Assembly: GCF_900113445.1 (NCBI RefSeq)
Contig: NZ_FOPJ01000002.1
Coordinates: 178,030 to 242,029, forward strand
Length of the DNA stretch: 64,000 nucleotides
From: Corynebacterium spheniscorum
GTDB lineage: Bacteria; Actinomycetota; Actinomycetes; Mycobacteriales; Mycobacteriaceae
Reading direction: 5' to 3'
The translations under genes were made by a program, and so were the position numbers. The notes under the pieces are model-generated. The model made no database searches and was not told where the DNA came from. It was given only the letters and a program-made list of their open reading frames with translations. This document shows positions 1-7,265 of this stretch, one piece after another; the first letter of the stretch is position 1, and each line of letters begins with the position of its first letter.

Positions 1-327
1 AATTTCGATATCCAGAAAACTAGCTTCATGTTGTGGCGGTAAATACCGGGCGGTCATCATTGGTCGATTTGTTCGTTCGACCGACTCGGCCTGTAGTTTT
101 ACCGATTTAGCTGCTAGGCGGTTGTATTCCTCTTGCTGGTTCTGGGATTTGAGTGTCGCCATAGCAGCTTCGGTCTGTGCTTCTTCATTTTGCTTGATGA
201 TCTTCTTAGTTTGGTGTATTGCTATCAGTGCAGCTGCTGCAGTAAAAACAGCGAGGATGAAAAGCCCCAGATTGGCTGCCGCTACTAGTCGTTCTGCGGT
301 CCACCATCCCAAATCAGTAAAGGCCAT
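1..327 (-). CDS. Membrane-anchored coiled-coil hypothetical protein, 3' end beyond window
   Basis: Reading the minus strand from the ATG at 327-325 gives 109 codons that stay open to the window edge, so the C-terminus is missing. The product starts MAFTDLGWWTAERL. One hydrophobic segment follows at about residues 15-37, then a charged, Gln/Glu/Lys/Ala-rich stretch at about 38-88 that looks like a coiled coil. After it comes a turn RTNRPMM, the point where many small phage or plasmid-type membrane proteins of this layout begin a globular domain. No function is assigned. A good promoter lies upstream (369-396). The gene sits in the disturbed segment left of comEC and may be an acquired gene. 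Opposite-strand frames over the same bases lack any recognisable protein features. Confidence 0.6.
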   Translation of the reverse strand, partial: MAFTDLGWWTAERLVAAANLGLFILAVFTAAAALIAIHQTKKIIKQNEEAQTEAAMATLKSQNQQEEYNRLAAKSVKLQAESVERTNRPMMTARYLPPQHEASFLDIEI

Positions 328-368
328 AGGTATTGCGCATCCTAGGTTTGTCAGTATTCCACGGTGCG

Positions 369-396
369 AATATACCAGCGATAATCCGCGTGCCAA
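369..396 (-). promoter_or_regulatory. Sigma-A type promoter for the left-edge minus-strand gene
   Basis: On the minus strand TTGGCA (396-391) is followed after 16 bases by TATATT (374-369). Transcription would start near 362, leaving a leader of about 35 bases before the ATG at 327. This supports a minus-strand gene here rather than the plus-strand frames. Confidence 0.5.
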
Positions 397-523
397 AGGG
401 CCTAGGTGTACAGCTGGAAGCCTCACTTTCATGCTGGGGCTTAGGTCTGCCAAGGCCTCGGCACCGAATTGGTCTGAGCCAGCGGACTTAAAACACTTAG
501 GCTCGAGTCCATGGTGAGAATGA

Positions 524-811
524 TCAGTACGGGTATCTGGCTATGCTTGGGCAGATCGACAACTGTTTGGCTTTCTGGTCCGTTGAGTATGCCCGCCGAT
601 CTTTAGCCGAGCGGACCAGTGCTAAGGCTACTGGAAAAACACTCATGTGAAGAGCGTATAAGCTGGCTGATCTCATTCTAGCTCTAAGCCAGTGGTGTGG
701 TCTGATTGTTCCGGATCGTTTATGTATTTGCCGAAGCTCTGATGAGGTCGGCCAAGTGTTGCGAGGATTATCAAGTCGGAAAGTATTACGTAGTAATATT
801 AGATTGAACAA
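524..811 (-). pseudogene. Possible IS110-family transposase C-terminal remnant
   Basis: A 95-codon minus-strand frame contains the order TSSEL, KRSGT, then ASLYALHMSVF and RSAKDRRAYSTDQKAKQ. This order resembles the C-terminal part of IS110-type transposases, where an RSGT stretch, an ALF/SAF helix and a YDRKRA..GK stretch follow each other. The match is by eye, several normally conserved residues are absent, and there is no N-terminal catalytic part, so this could also be a random open frame. If real, it is a decayed fragment and would fit rearrangement of the comEA locus next to it. Confidence 0.3.
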
Positions 812-1177
812 ATTATGAAATTAGAAATCACTATTTCGAAATCTCAAAAGTCGACTTTGTGATCAATGCAGGTAGCTTGCATCGTTTCCATTGCTAAGAC
901 CGCGCCTTGTCTTGCCCGAGTCGATAGGTCGTTCTTAAATTCCGATGAGTTGCTGCCGCGGTCTAATGTCGAAGCACGCTGGTCGAGCTGGTACCTCGTA
1001 CTCCCCGGCTGCTGAGCCCAAGCATTAGACGGTAAGCGCTCCCAACAGAGTATTCAGCACAGTATCGTGGCTCAGGCTGGTGCCCGAGGATGGTTGTTGT
1101 AGTATCAGCTTGGGGGTTCGGCTTAATATTTCGTTTTCCACTCACCGGGGAATCATCTCGGCCATCCGGGCATCAGA
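812..1177. other. Gene-free, locally AT-rich stretch
   Basis: No frame here gives a recognisable protein. The first 60 bases are clearly richer in A+T than the rest of the window. With 328-523 it looks like decayed or foreign DNA bordering the comEA remnant. No promoter, tRNA or long repeat was recognised. Confidence 0.5.
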
Positions 1178-1260
1178 ATCGGAGGCCTAGAAAAGGTCCT
1201 GAGGTCAAGGGGATCGGACCTTCAAAGTTCGAAAAAATGCGTGCGCACCTAAAGGTCTAA
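1178..1260 (+). pseudogene. comEA: comEA 3' remnant (helix-hairpin-helix tail)
   Basis: The codons at 1198-1257, just before a TAA, encode PEVKGIGPSKFEKMRAHLKV. This is the typical end of ComEA, whose last helix-hairpin-helix reads VKGIGPxKFExL. About seven more residues (IGGLEKV, 1178-1198) fit the preceding part of the motif, but only in another frame, so a frameshift near 1196-1198 is likely. Further upstream nothing resembles ComEA: the signal anchor, SLBB region and first hairpin are gone. In related corynebacteria an intact comEA normally precedes comEC, so this is a truncated gene and marks the breakpoint of a deletion or insertion. Confidence 0.65.
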
Positions 1261-1318
1261 AGCTGACCAACCCGGAAGAGACTCGGATGGGAAAACTGTG
1301 GGGGAGTGAAGCTACATC

Positions 1319-3217
1319 ATGCGGGAACTGCGACTGGTGCCTAGTGCTGCTGCGGTGTGGTTTTGTACCTGGCTCATCATCATGCGTTTCCCGGCTGCAC
1401 TCACCATCGCAATTTTTGCATTAGCCGTTGTTGTAGCGGCGTGGGCCTTCTGGAGGCACTCAGCAGCCCGTGGTCAGGTGCTCTTAGTGTCCACGGCTTC
1501 TCTTGCAACCACCGTGCTCACCAAGCTGAGGATGAACCTATGTGACCCGCTACCAAGCTTTACGCAGGTAAGCGGGAAACTAATCACCGATCTTCGTCCG
1601 CTTCGCTCCCGCGGTGGTGGCTGGCATGCACTATTTGCTGCCGATGGTATCCCCACCCGCGTACCGGTGATGTTCAAAGCCAACGCGGTGGAGTCCCCAG
1701 ATGCTATCCAACAAGGCAGTCGGGTGCTCCTCCAGCTGCGGGTGCAAGAAGCTGATCGTGCGGCGGTATGTCCTGTGGTCTTCCGAGCCTCAAAAGCCGA
1801 GGAAATCAGGCCACCACGCGGGGGAGATGCCTTCGCAAACTATGTCGGCTCACGCTTTAATGACGCAGTTCAGAACTATGTCGGCAAGGACTCCCAAGGC
1901 CTTATCCCCGGAATGGTGCTGGGAGACACCTCCACCCAAAGCCCAGAGGAACTTCAACGCTATATCGACACTGGCCTTAGCCACCTTTCAGCAGTTAGTG
2001 GCGCCAACCTCGCGGTGCTGACCACGGCGGTGGTGATGCTGATGCGAATGCTCGGTGCCGGGCTTAAAGCACAACTCATTGCTGCTGCTTTCTCCGTGGT
2101 GGTTTTCGTAATTCTCGTCGGTACTGAACCCAGTGTTCTAAGAGCCACCGTCACCGGCATGGTTGGTTTTATCGCCGTGTGGAGTTCCTCAAGAATGGAA
2201 CCCCTTCATGCTCTAAGCCTCGCTATCATCGGGCTGATTTTGTGGGATAGCGACATGGCGCTGAGCTATGGCTTCGCTTTATCCGTTGCCGCGACCATCG
2301 GGATTGTCGCCGTTCATCCGTGGATCTACCAGCTGCTAGCGAGACTCCTGGCACGCTGGCGAATCCCGGACATTATGCTGCGCGCCTTAGCCGTGGCGAT
2401 CGCTGCCGACATTATGACCATCCCGATTATCGCGTTGATGGCCGGGCGCGTCCCCACAGTCTCCGTATTGGCAAATGTTCTGGCTGCCCCAGCGGTAGCC
2501 CCGGTCACCGTGGTGGGCCTACTCGCCGCAGTGTTAGTACTTATACCGGGGCCTATCCCGTGGGCGGCGCCAGCACTATGGATTGTGCAGCCTTTTAGCT
2601 GGTGGATTTCCAAAGTTTCGATCTGGTGCGACCAGTTCTCCTTCAGCACCCTCGTTCTTCCAAGCGGTTGGCGAGGTCCACTGACGGTCATCGTTGTTTA
2701 TGGGTGGATTCTGCTTGGCTTGCATGGGTTAGTAGCCCGCTATGGAATAACGCCTAAACCGCTCAGCCAGGGCGGTGGTGTGGGAAGTGAAAACCGACGA
2801 GGAGTGGGGAACGCCCTTATAGCTACGCGGGTTAGGTGGCGCCGCCGCTTGAGCAACACCACCCCACGTAAAGCATTAGTATCTGGCCTGTTGATTGGTG
2901 CTCTTGGGATGAGTGTCTGGGAGCTTCAACAACCCAGCCGCGCAGCACGCAGCGGGGTAGAAGTGGTGAAGTGGCAGGATCCCGGCAACGCCCACCGGAT
3001 CCTAAGAGTCGCGCAAGAAAAAGACATCTTCGATGCGCTCGACAACTGGCAAGCAGCAGAAGCACCCCTAGTGATCGTCGTAGAAGATGCTTCCGGAGCT
3101 CCTTCCATCCGGCCTACTGTGACTCCGCATGGAATCCCTGTTCTCTACCCGCACCGTGACGGCGTCGTCACTATCTATAGCGATGGCACTCAACGGGCCC
3201 GGGACCGAAGGTTCTAG
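1319..3217 (+). CDS. comEC: ComEC/Rec2 family membrane protein
   Basis: 632 residues. Two hydrophobic segments lie in the first 55 residues. A soluble OB-like part (about 60-165) with GKLITDLRPLRS is followed by the competence domain (about 190-480), with SHLSAVSGANLAVLTT near its start and many membrane helices. The last 130 residues are soluble and short, and I see no metallo-beta-lactamase HxHxDH motif, so the C-terminal nuclease-like domain found in many ComEC proteins is absent. ComEC forms the inner-membrane DNA channel in transformable bacteria. Its partner gene comEA is destroyed just upstream, so a role in DNA uptake is doubtful. ATG at 1319 follows a GGGGAG ribosome site. Confidence 0.9.
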   Translation: MRELRLVPSAAAVWFCTWLIIMRFPAALTIAIFALAVVVAAWAFWRHSAARGQVLLVSTASLATTVLTKLRMNLCDPLPSFTQVSGKLITDLRPLRSRGGGWHALFAADGIPTRVPVMFKANAVESPDAIQQGSRVLLQLRVQEADRAAVCPVVFRASKAEEIRPPRGGDAFANYVGSRFNDAVQNYVGKDSQGLIPGMVLGDTSTQSPEELQRYIDTGLSHLSAVSGANLAVLTTAVVMLMRMLGAGLKAQLIAAAFSVVVFVILVGTEPSVLRATVTGMVGFIAVWSSSRMEPLHALSLAIIGLILWDSDMALSYGFALSVAATIGIVAVHPWIYQLLARLLARWRIPDIMLRALAVAIAADIMTIPIIALMAGRVPTVSVLANVLAAPAVAPVTVVGLLAAVLVLIPGPIPWAAPALWIVQPFSWWISKVSIWCDQFSFSTLVLPSGWRGPLTVIVVYGWILLGLHGLVARYGITPKPLSQGGGVGSENRRGVGNALIATRVRWRRRLSNTTPRKALVSGLLIGALGMSVWELQQPSRAARSGVEVVKWQDPGNAHRILRVAQEKDIFDALDNWQAAEAPLVIVVEDASGAPSIRPTVTPHGIPVLYPHRDGVVTIYSDGTQRARDRRF

Positions 3218-3393
3218 CTTCGAGGTAATGCTCCAAAAGCTCGCTATGTTCGACATCTTTGCCTGCGACCTCGTCCGGCAGGCTTGGGGTGTTCAAGCAG
3301 CGGCAAGGTACGCTCAAGAGAAACCTTAAGGCGCACCAAGTTGTACCTTCACAACAAAAGATTCTGGCAGAAAGAACTTCCGCACCTCAGCTA

Positions 3394-3672
3394 ATGAAAA
3401 ATATTCTTCAAACTATTCTGTTCCTCGCCGTAGGCGCCCTCGCACTATGGGGCTTTATTATCGGCCTGCACTGGGTCTTAGGAACGCTCTTCCCGAACCT
3501 TGGTGACACCCCCACCGCGGTGATCAACATGTTGGTCATGATTGTCGTCATGGTCGGTGTGGCCTGGGGCTTAGCGCAACGAGACCGTAAAAAGCGCGCA
3601 GCTCAAGCAGAAACTGCAAAGACACAAGCCGCCGAGGCAGAAAACTCAGCAATCGAAGGCGCGCAAAACTAA
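3394..3672 (+). CDS. Small two-helix membrane protein
   Basis: 92 residues from the ATG at 3394. Two hydrophobic helices (about 4-26 and 41-63) flank a short loop NLGDTPTA, and a charged Ala/Glu/Lys/Gln-rich tail of about 28 residues (RDRKKRAAQAETAKTQ) follows, probably cytoplasmic. An in-frame start at 3259 would add 45 residues of unlikely composition, so I chose 3394, although its ribosome site is weak. It sits between comEC and holA, co-directional. No family recognised. Confidence 0.7.
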   Translation: MKNILQTILFLAVGALALWGFIIGLHWVLGTLFPNLGDTPTAVINMLVMIVVMVGVAWGLAQRDRKKRAAQAETAKTQAAEAENSAIEGAQN

Positions 3673-3730
3673 AACGGTGGCTCATCATTAGCGCGAAACC
3701 AATTCTCGCGCTTATGGCACCATAGAAGCC

Positions 3731-4738
3731 ATGCCCCAAGAATCTCCCGCGTACCAAGGCAGGAACGCTAGCGCCCAAGGCGCACCAATCGCCCCTCTTG
3801 CCCCCGCGCACTTGATCCTCGGCGATGAGGAATTCCTCGCCGAAAGGATCCGCAACCGCATTACCCGGGAGATCACCCAAGGCAAGCCGGATGTTCCTGT
3901 CACCCGGCTGCGCGCCGGGATGGTGACCGCTCCAGAACTGATTGAGCTTTTAAGCCCCTCCCTTTTCGCCGATGATCGCGTTGTGGTCCTCACCGACTTC
4001 AATGATGCCGGCAAAGAACCTGCAGAGTTAGTGCTCAACGCCCTGGTCGATCCAGCCCCTGGGGTCACCATGATCATCATGCATAGCGGCGGTGGGCGTA
4101 CTAAGTCCATGGTGCCTAAGCTCAAGAAACTCACCCAAGTTCACGAGGTCAACGCGCTTAAACCCCGGGATCGTCCAGGTTGGGTGAACCAAGAATTCCG
4201 CGCCCACGGCGTGAACGTTCCCCCGGATGTTACCCATGCCCTTTTAGAAGGCGTGGGCTCGGATCTCCGCGAACTCGCCTCTGCCGTTAGCCAATTAGTC
4301 TCTGATACCAATGGCAATGTCACTGTGGATGCGGTTCGCCAATACTACGAAGGCGTTGCCGAAGTCTCCGGCTTTGATATCGCGGACCTTGCGGTTGCTG
4401 GACGCACTGCCCGGGCAGTCGCATCTACCCGGCGTGCCTTGCAGCTGGGCACCTCCCCGGTGGCCTTGAGTGCCGCCCTCGCCATGAAAGTCGGGACTAT
4501 TGCTCGGCTTTACTCGACTCGCGGGCAGGTTAATACCCGACAGCTAGCCGGGGAATTAGGGATGCACCCCTTTGTTATTGAGAAAACTCTTAGCGTTGCG
4601 CGGCGGTGGAGTGGGGATGCCATTTCCAAGGCTGTGATTGTGGTGGCTGATCTAGATGCCCAGGTCAAGGGCCGTGGCGGGGATCCGGAATACGCTATAG
4701 AGGCGGCGGTGCGTCGCGTTGCTGAGCTCGCTGGCTAA
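3731..4738 (+). CDS. holA: DNA polymerase III subunit delta
   Basis: 335 residues. HolA is the clamp-loader subunit that opens the sliding clamp. The pattern fits: a short N-terminal AAA-like part with LILGDEEFLAERI (about 28-40), DDRVVVLTDF, GVTMIIMHSGGG and KSMVPKLKKL, then a helical C-terminal collar with DIADLAVAGRTARAV and a tail MHPFVIEKTLSVARRW that is very typical of the family. Length is normal. The gene follows comEC, as in most actinobacteria and firmicutes. The first 25 residues are a Pro/Ala/Gln-rich extension, so a later start is possible but no better ribosome site is seen. Confidence 0.93.
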   Translation: MPQESPAYQGRNASAQGAPIAPLAPAHLILGDEEFLAERIRNRITREITQGKPDVPVTRLRAGMVTAPELIELLSPSLFADDRVVVLTDFNDAGKEPAELVLNALVDPAPGVTMIIMHSGGGRTKSMVPKLKKLTQVHEVNALKPRDRPGWVNQEFRAHGVNVPPDVTHALLEGVGSDLRELASAVSQLVSDTNGNVTVDAVRQYYEGVAEVSGFDIADLAVAGRTARAVASTRRALQLGTSPVALSAALAMKVGTIARLYSTRGQVNTRQLAGELGMHPFVIEKTLSVARRWSGDAISKAVIVVADLDAQVKGRGGDPEYAIEAAVRRVAELAG

Positions 4739-4748
4739 TCTATTCCCT

Positions 4749-5183
4749 ATGAACCAGCAGCACCCCCAACAGCCCAATGAAAATCAGCCCGAAGATCAAC
4801 TCCCTGATGATCTCCAGGATCTCGCGAACCGTCTATTTGAAGCAGCCCGCACCGGCAACGCTGAATTAATCACCTACATCGATAGCGGTGTGCCTGTCGA
4901 TCTCGCCAACCATGAGGGCAATACTTTCCTCATGCTCGCCGCCTACGCTGGCCACGCCGCGCTTGTTACTGCGTTGGCGGAACGCGGTGCGGATCCTAAC
5001 CGGCTGAATGACCGTGGCCAATCCCCGCTGGCCGGTGCGGTGTTTAAGAAGGAAGATGATGTCATCGAGGCACTGCTGCACGCTGGTGCTGATCCTCTAG
5101 CTGGCAGCCCCACTGCCGTTGATACTGCGAAACTCTTTGGCCGTGAAGGCCTGGTGAGTCGCTTCACTGCGGATGAGAAGTGA
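4749..5183 (+). CDS. Ankyrin repeat protein
   Basis: 144 residues from the ATG at 4749, 10 bases after the holA stop. After an acidic, Gln/Pro-rich N-terminal stretch of about 25 residues come three to four ankyrin repeats: LFEAARTGNAELITYIDSG, then EGNTFLMLAAYAGHAALV with ERGADPNRLNDRGQSPL, and HAGADPLAGSPTAVDTA. The TPLxxAAxxGH consensus is visible. Ankyrin proteins bind other proteins, but the partner here is unknown. The stop overlaps the GTG of the LysE-type gene by four bases (GTGA), so the two are probably co-translated. An upstream in-frame ATG at 4719 inside holA is less likely. Confidence 0.85.
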   Translation: MNQQHPQQPNENQPEDQLPDDLQDLANRLFEAARTGNAELITYIDSGVPVDLANHEGNTFLMLAAYAGHAALVTALAERGADPNRLNDRGQSPLAGAVFKKEDDVIEALLHAGADPLAGSPTAVDTAKLFGREGLVSRFTADEK

Positions 5184-5827
5184 ACCTCGCCGATCTGGCG
5201 ATGCTAGCGCTCGCCAATACTCTCGGCGCGGCCTCACCCGGCCCAGATGTTTTATTGGTCACCCGGCAGGCAACCCGCTCACGTAAACACGCCATCGCCA
5301 CTAGCCTTGGCGTGCACGTGGGCGCATTTATGTGGATTGCGCTGACGGTCTTCGGTGCCGCGGCACTGCTGACCACCTTCCCGGCGATCCTGGAAGCCGT
5401 CCAAATCTTGGGCGGTGGCTGGTTGATCTGGATGGGCCAAAGCCTTTTCCGTCAAGGCTGGGCAACTCGCTATGAGCGCCCCATTGATATTGATACCGCC
5501 AGCGAGTCGCTAGGCACCCTGGGTCATGCCTTCCGCTTGGGGTTAACCACGAATCTCTCTAACCCCAAGATTGTGCTCTTTTTATCCTCCATCACGGTGC
5601 CGCTGCTCCCACACCACCCCTCTTTTGCAGTGCAGCTCTTGGTGGTCGCAGTACTTATTAGCTGCTCACTAGCAGTATTCCTGACACTTTCATTCGTGGT
5701 CAGCACCCGCGCTATCCAACTGAAGCTTCTGGGTGCATCCAGCTGGATCGACATTGGCTCCGGCATTGTGTTTATGTGCCTAGGCGCACTGCTGATCTCC
5801 CGAGGTATCTGGGAGATCCTCGCTTAA
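5180..5827 (+). CDS. LysE/RhtB family exporter
   Basis: 215 residues, starting at a GTG that overlaps the preceding stop. LysE-family carriers export amino acids or similar small solutes. Visible features are the N-terminal helix with GAASPGPDVLLVTRQATRSR (the PGPD signature followed by a basic loop), about six hydrophobic helices, and LGLTTNLSNPKIVLFLSSI, the conserved NPK in the middle of the family. Length is normal (about 200-230). The substrate cannot be told. A GC-rich hairpin follows. Confidence 0.88.
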   Translation: MNLADLAMLALANTLGAASPGPDVLLVTRQATRSRKHAIATSLGVHVGAFMWIALTVFGAAALLTTFPAILEAVQILGGGWLIWMGQSLFRQGWATRYERPIDIDTASESLGTLGHAFRLGLTTNLSNPKIVLFLSSITVPLLPHHPSFAVQLLVVAVLISCSLAVFLTLSFVVSTRAIQLKLLGASSWIDIGSGIVFMCLGALLISRGIWEILA

Positions 5828-5835
5828 AGCATCCT

Positions 5836-5873
5836 GGCCCGCGCTTCTCCTTGGGGTAGGGGAGCTGCGGGCC
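5836..5873 (+). terminator. Hairpin after the LysE-type gene
   Basis: GGCCCGCGCTTCTCC pairs imperfectly with GGGGAGCTGCGGGCC. The following GAGACTTTC is only a weak T-rich tail. Probably ends the comEC-holA-lysE transcription unit. Confidence 0.45.
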
Positions 5874-5890
5874 GAGACTTTCGGGCATAC

Positions 5891-5950
5891 AAAAAATCCT
5901 CCGCACTATTCGGTACCCGCAAAAGCAGGTACTGAATAAACGAAGGATTA
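5891..5950 (-). terminator. rpsT terminator
   Basis: On the minus strand AATCCTTCG...CAGTACC pairs with GGTACCG...GGAGGATT, and six T follow directly. It lies about 30 bases after the rpsT stop. The stem is interrupted by a few mismatches. Confidence 0.65.
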
Positions 5951-5981
5951 TCTGAAGCTTAGAAAGCTTTAGAAGCTGCGA

Positions 5982-6245
5982 TTAGCCGAGCTTGTTGAAA
6001 GCAATGGCCATAGCGGACTTCTTGTTGGCCGCATTATTGCGGTGGAAAACGCCCTTGGACACAGCCTTGTCGAGAGCGCGGGAAGCGACTCGCAGCTGGG
6101 TCTCAGCGGCAGCCTTGTCGCCGGCCTCGCAGATCTCACGGAACTTGCGGATCTCGGTGCGGACAGCGGAACGAACGGCCTGGTTACGAACGCGGGCCTT
6201 TTCGTTGGTCAGGATGCGCTTCTGCTGGGACTTAATATTTGCCAT
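5982..6245 (-). CDS. rpsT: 30S ribosomal protein S20
   Basis: 87 residues, starting [20 protein letters not shown], the usual S20 start. The protein is almost entirely basic helices, with the conserved [13 protein letters not shown] end. The frame is open for 22 codons further upstream, but the ATG at 6245 with AGAGGTAG nine bases before it and the conserved N-terminus set the start. S20 binds 16S rRNA early in 30S assembly. It is transcribed alone, with a structured leader and its own terminator. Confidence 0.97.
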   Translation of the reverse strand: MANIKSQQKRILTNEKARVRNQAVRSAVRTEIRKFREICEAGDKAAAETQLRVASRALDKAVSKGVFHRNNAANKKSAMAIAFNKLG

Positions 6246-6339
6246 GTTTTGGGCTACCTCTTGATATCGATTGAATCGTTGACTGAAATCCACAACAAGC
6301 TCAAAGGACATGTCCTAAAACCCGATTAAGAGTTTCGCG

Positions 6340-6390
6340 GCCGACGTGTTCAAAGAACGGACCCAAGGTCCTGCCCGTCCTGACGTCGGC
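6340..6390 (-). ncRNA. Candidate structured leader of rpsT (three-way junction)
   Basis: Reading the minus strand, an 8-bp closing stem GCCGACGT / ACGTCGGC encloses an 11-base linker and two small perfect hairpins: GGACC-TTG-GGTCC, immediately followed by GTTC-TTT-GAAC. This gives 17 perfect pairs in 51 bases, lying 95 bases before the rpsT ATG within the expected 5' UTR. Ribosomal protein leaders often mimic rRNA to allow autoregulation, so this could be an S20-responsive element. That role is inference; the fold is directly visible. Confidence 0.5.
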
Positions 6391-6418
6391 GCCCTAGCTG
6401 TATGGACAACAGTCCGAA

Positions 6419-6424
6419 AGTATA
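6419..6424 (-). promoter_or_regulatory. Possible -10 element of rpsT
   Basis: Minus-strand TATACT at 6424-6419 would start transcription near 6411, placing the 6340-6390 fold at the beginning of the transcript. No convincing -35 hexamer is seen, which is common in Corynebacterium. Confidence 0.35.
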
Positions 6425-6458
6425 GCAGCCCAACCGCCTGCTACCTACATCCTGGCAA

Positions 6459-7073
6459 CTACATCCAGGAATAAGACTGCCGCAGCTTATTCGCCACCCG
6501 CTCAAACCGGCGCCTAGGCAACACCGCACCTTGGCGCCTAATGCCCAGCTCAGAGACCTCTAGCACCTTGTCTAAGCGGATCCAGCACTGCCGCCCGGAA
6601 GAATCCCACTCACCGGCACCAATGTCTAGCCAACTATCTTCCCCATCGTGTTCGGGGTTAGGGGAGATGAGTAAACCTAAAATCGTGTGCCGGGTACGAC
6701 CCACCACCAAAATGGCGCGTTCGCGAAGTGGACTGTTGGGGTCATCGGAGGGCGTCCAAATCCACACCACTTCACCAGGTTCAGCCTGGCCATCCATATC
6801 GGGGGCGTAAAAAATGCTGCGCGCGGCATCCTTCGTGTTTTCCACATGCAAGGCGGTGGCTGCCCTCGGCATGCTGGGCCCAGTGCCTTCACTATCGCTA
6901 AGCCCTAAACCCAAGCGATCATTTAAGCGCGATAACCCTGTTTCCAGCGGGTTCTCAATCACCCCGGGGGCTAGGCGGTTAATCAGCCGGTTGAAACGAC
7001 TGCGTGCGCGACGCGGTCGCGAACCTTCGTTACCCGAAGCCTGTTGGCTGCCCGAGGTGGAGGAAGTGCCCAT
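6459..7073 (-). CDS. PemK/MazF-like family protein
   Basis: About 204 residues from the ATG at 7073 (GTG at 7082 and TTG at 7103 are also in frame; no ribosome site decides). The first 90 residues are polar and basic (SRPRRARSRFNRLINRL). The rest looks like a PemK/MazF beta-barrel: AEPGEVVWIWTPSDDPN, RERAILVVGRT, ILGLLISPN, WLDIGAGEWDSSGRQCW and IRLDKVLEVSELGIRRQG. MazF toxins cleave RNA, but here there is no adjacent antitoxin gene and the long N-terminal extension is unusual. Proteins of this kind beside lepA seem common in corynebacteria, so it is probably a chromosomal housekeeping relative rather than a toxin. Confidence 0.75.
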   Translation of the reverse strand: MGTSSTSGSQQASGNEGSRPRRARSRFNRLINRLAPGVIENPLETGLSRLNDRLGLGLSDSEGTGPSMPRAATALHVENTKDAARSIFYAPDMDGQAEPGEVVWIWTPSDDPNSPLRERAILVVGRTRHTILGLLISPNPEHDGEDSWLDIGAGEWDSSGRQCWIRLDKVLEVSELGIRRQGAVLPRRRFERVANKLRQSYSWM

Positions 7074-7265
7074 GGCTTTCACATTAGTGCCTTGAACCCC
7101 CAAGTCGCATCCTTATTCACCACCACTATGGCACCGGAAAAAACTACAGCTCAGAATCGGTATGAGGGTGCCTTTTCAACCCGCACCTCATAGGCTTTAG
7201 ATAGCGGCGGGGGAGCAGGGTAGGGTGTGATGAGTCAAAGATTAAGGGAAGTGGGCTAGGACATA

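Noticed and set aside
122..517. Plus-strand 131-codon frame in the left segment
   Set aside because: No recognisable protein features; it opposes the minus-strand gene 1-327 that has helix, coiled coil and promoter.
963..1145. Minus-strand 60-codon frame
   Set aside because: Short, low complexity, no ribosome site or family features.
1319..3217. ComEC called as a truncated pseudogene because it lacks the beta-lactamase domain
   Set aside because: Many actinobacterial ComEC proteins of similar length lack that domain and the membrane core is uninterrupted.
3259..3393. Upstream in-frame start for the small membrane protein
   Set aside because: Adds 45 residues of unlikely basic composition; the ATG at 3394 gives a normal two-helix protein.
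6459..7073. PemK-like gene as half of a toxin-antitoxin pair
   Set aside because: No small antitoxin frame lies next to it on either side.
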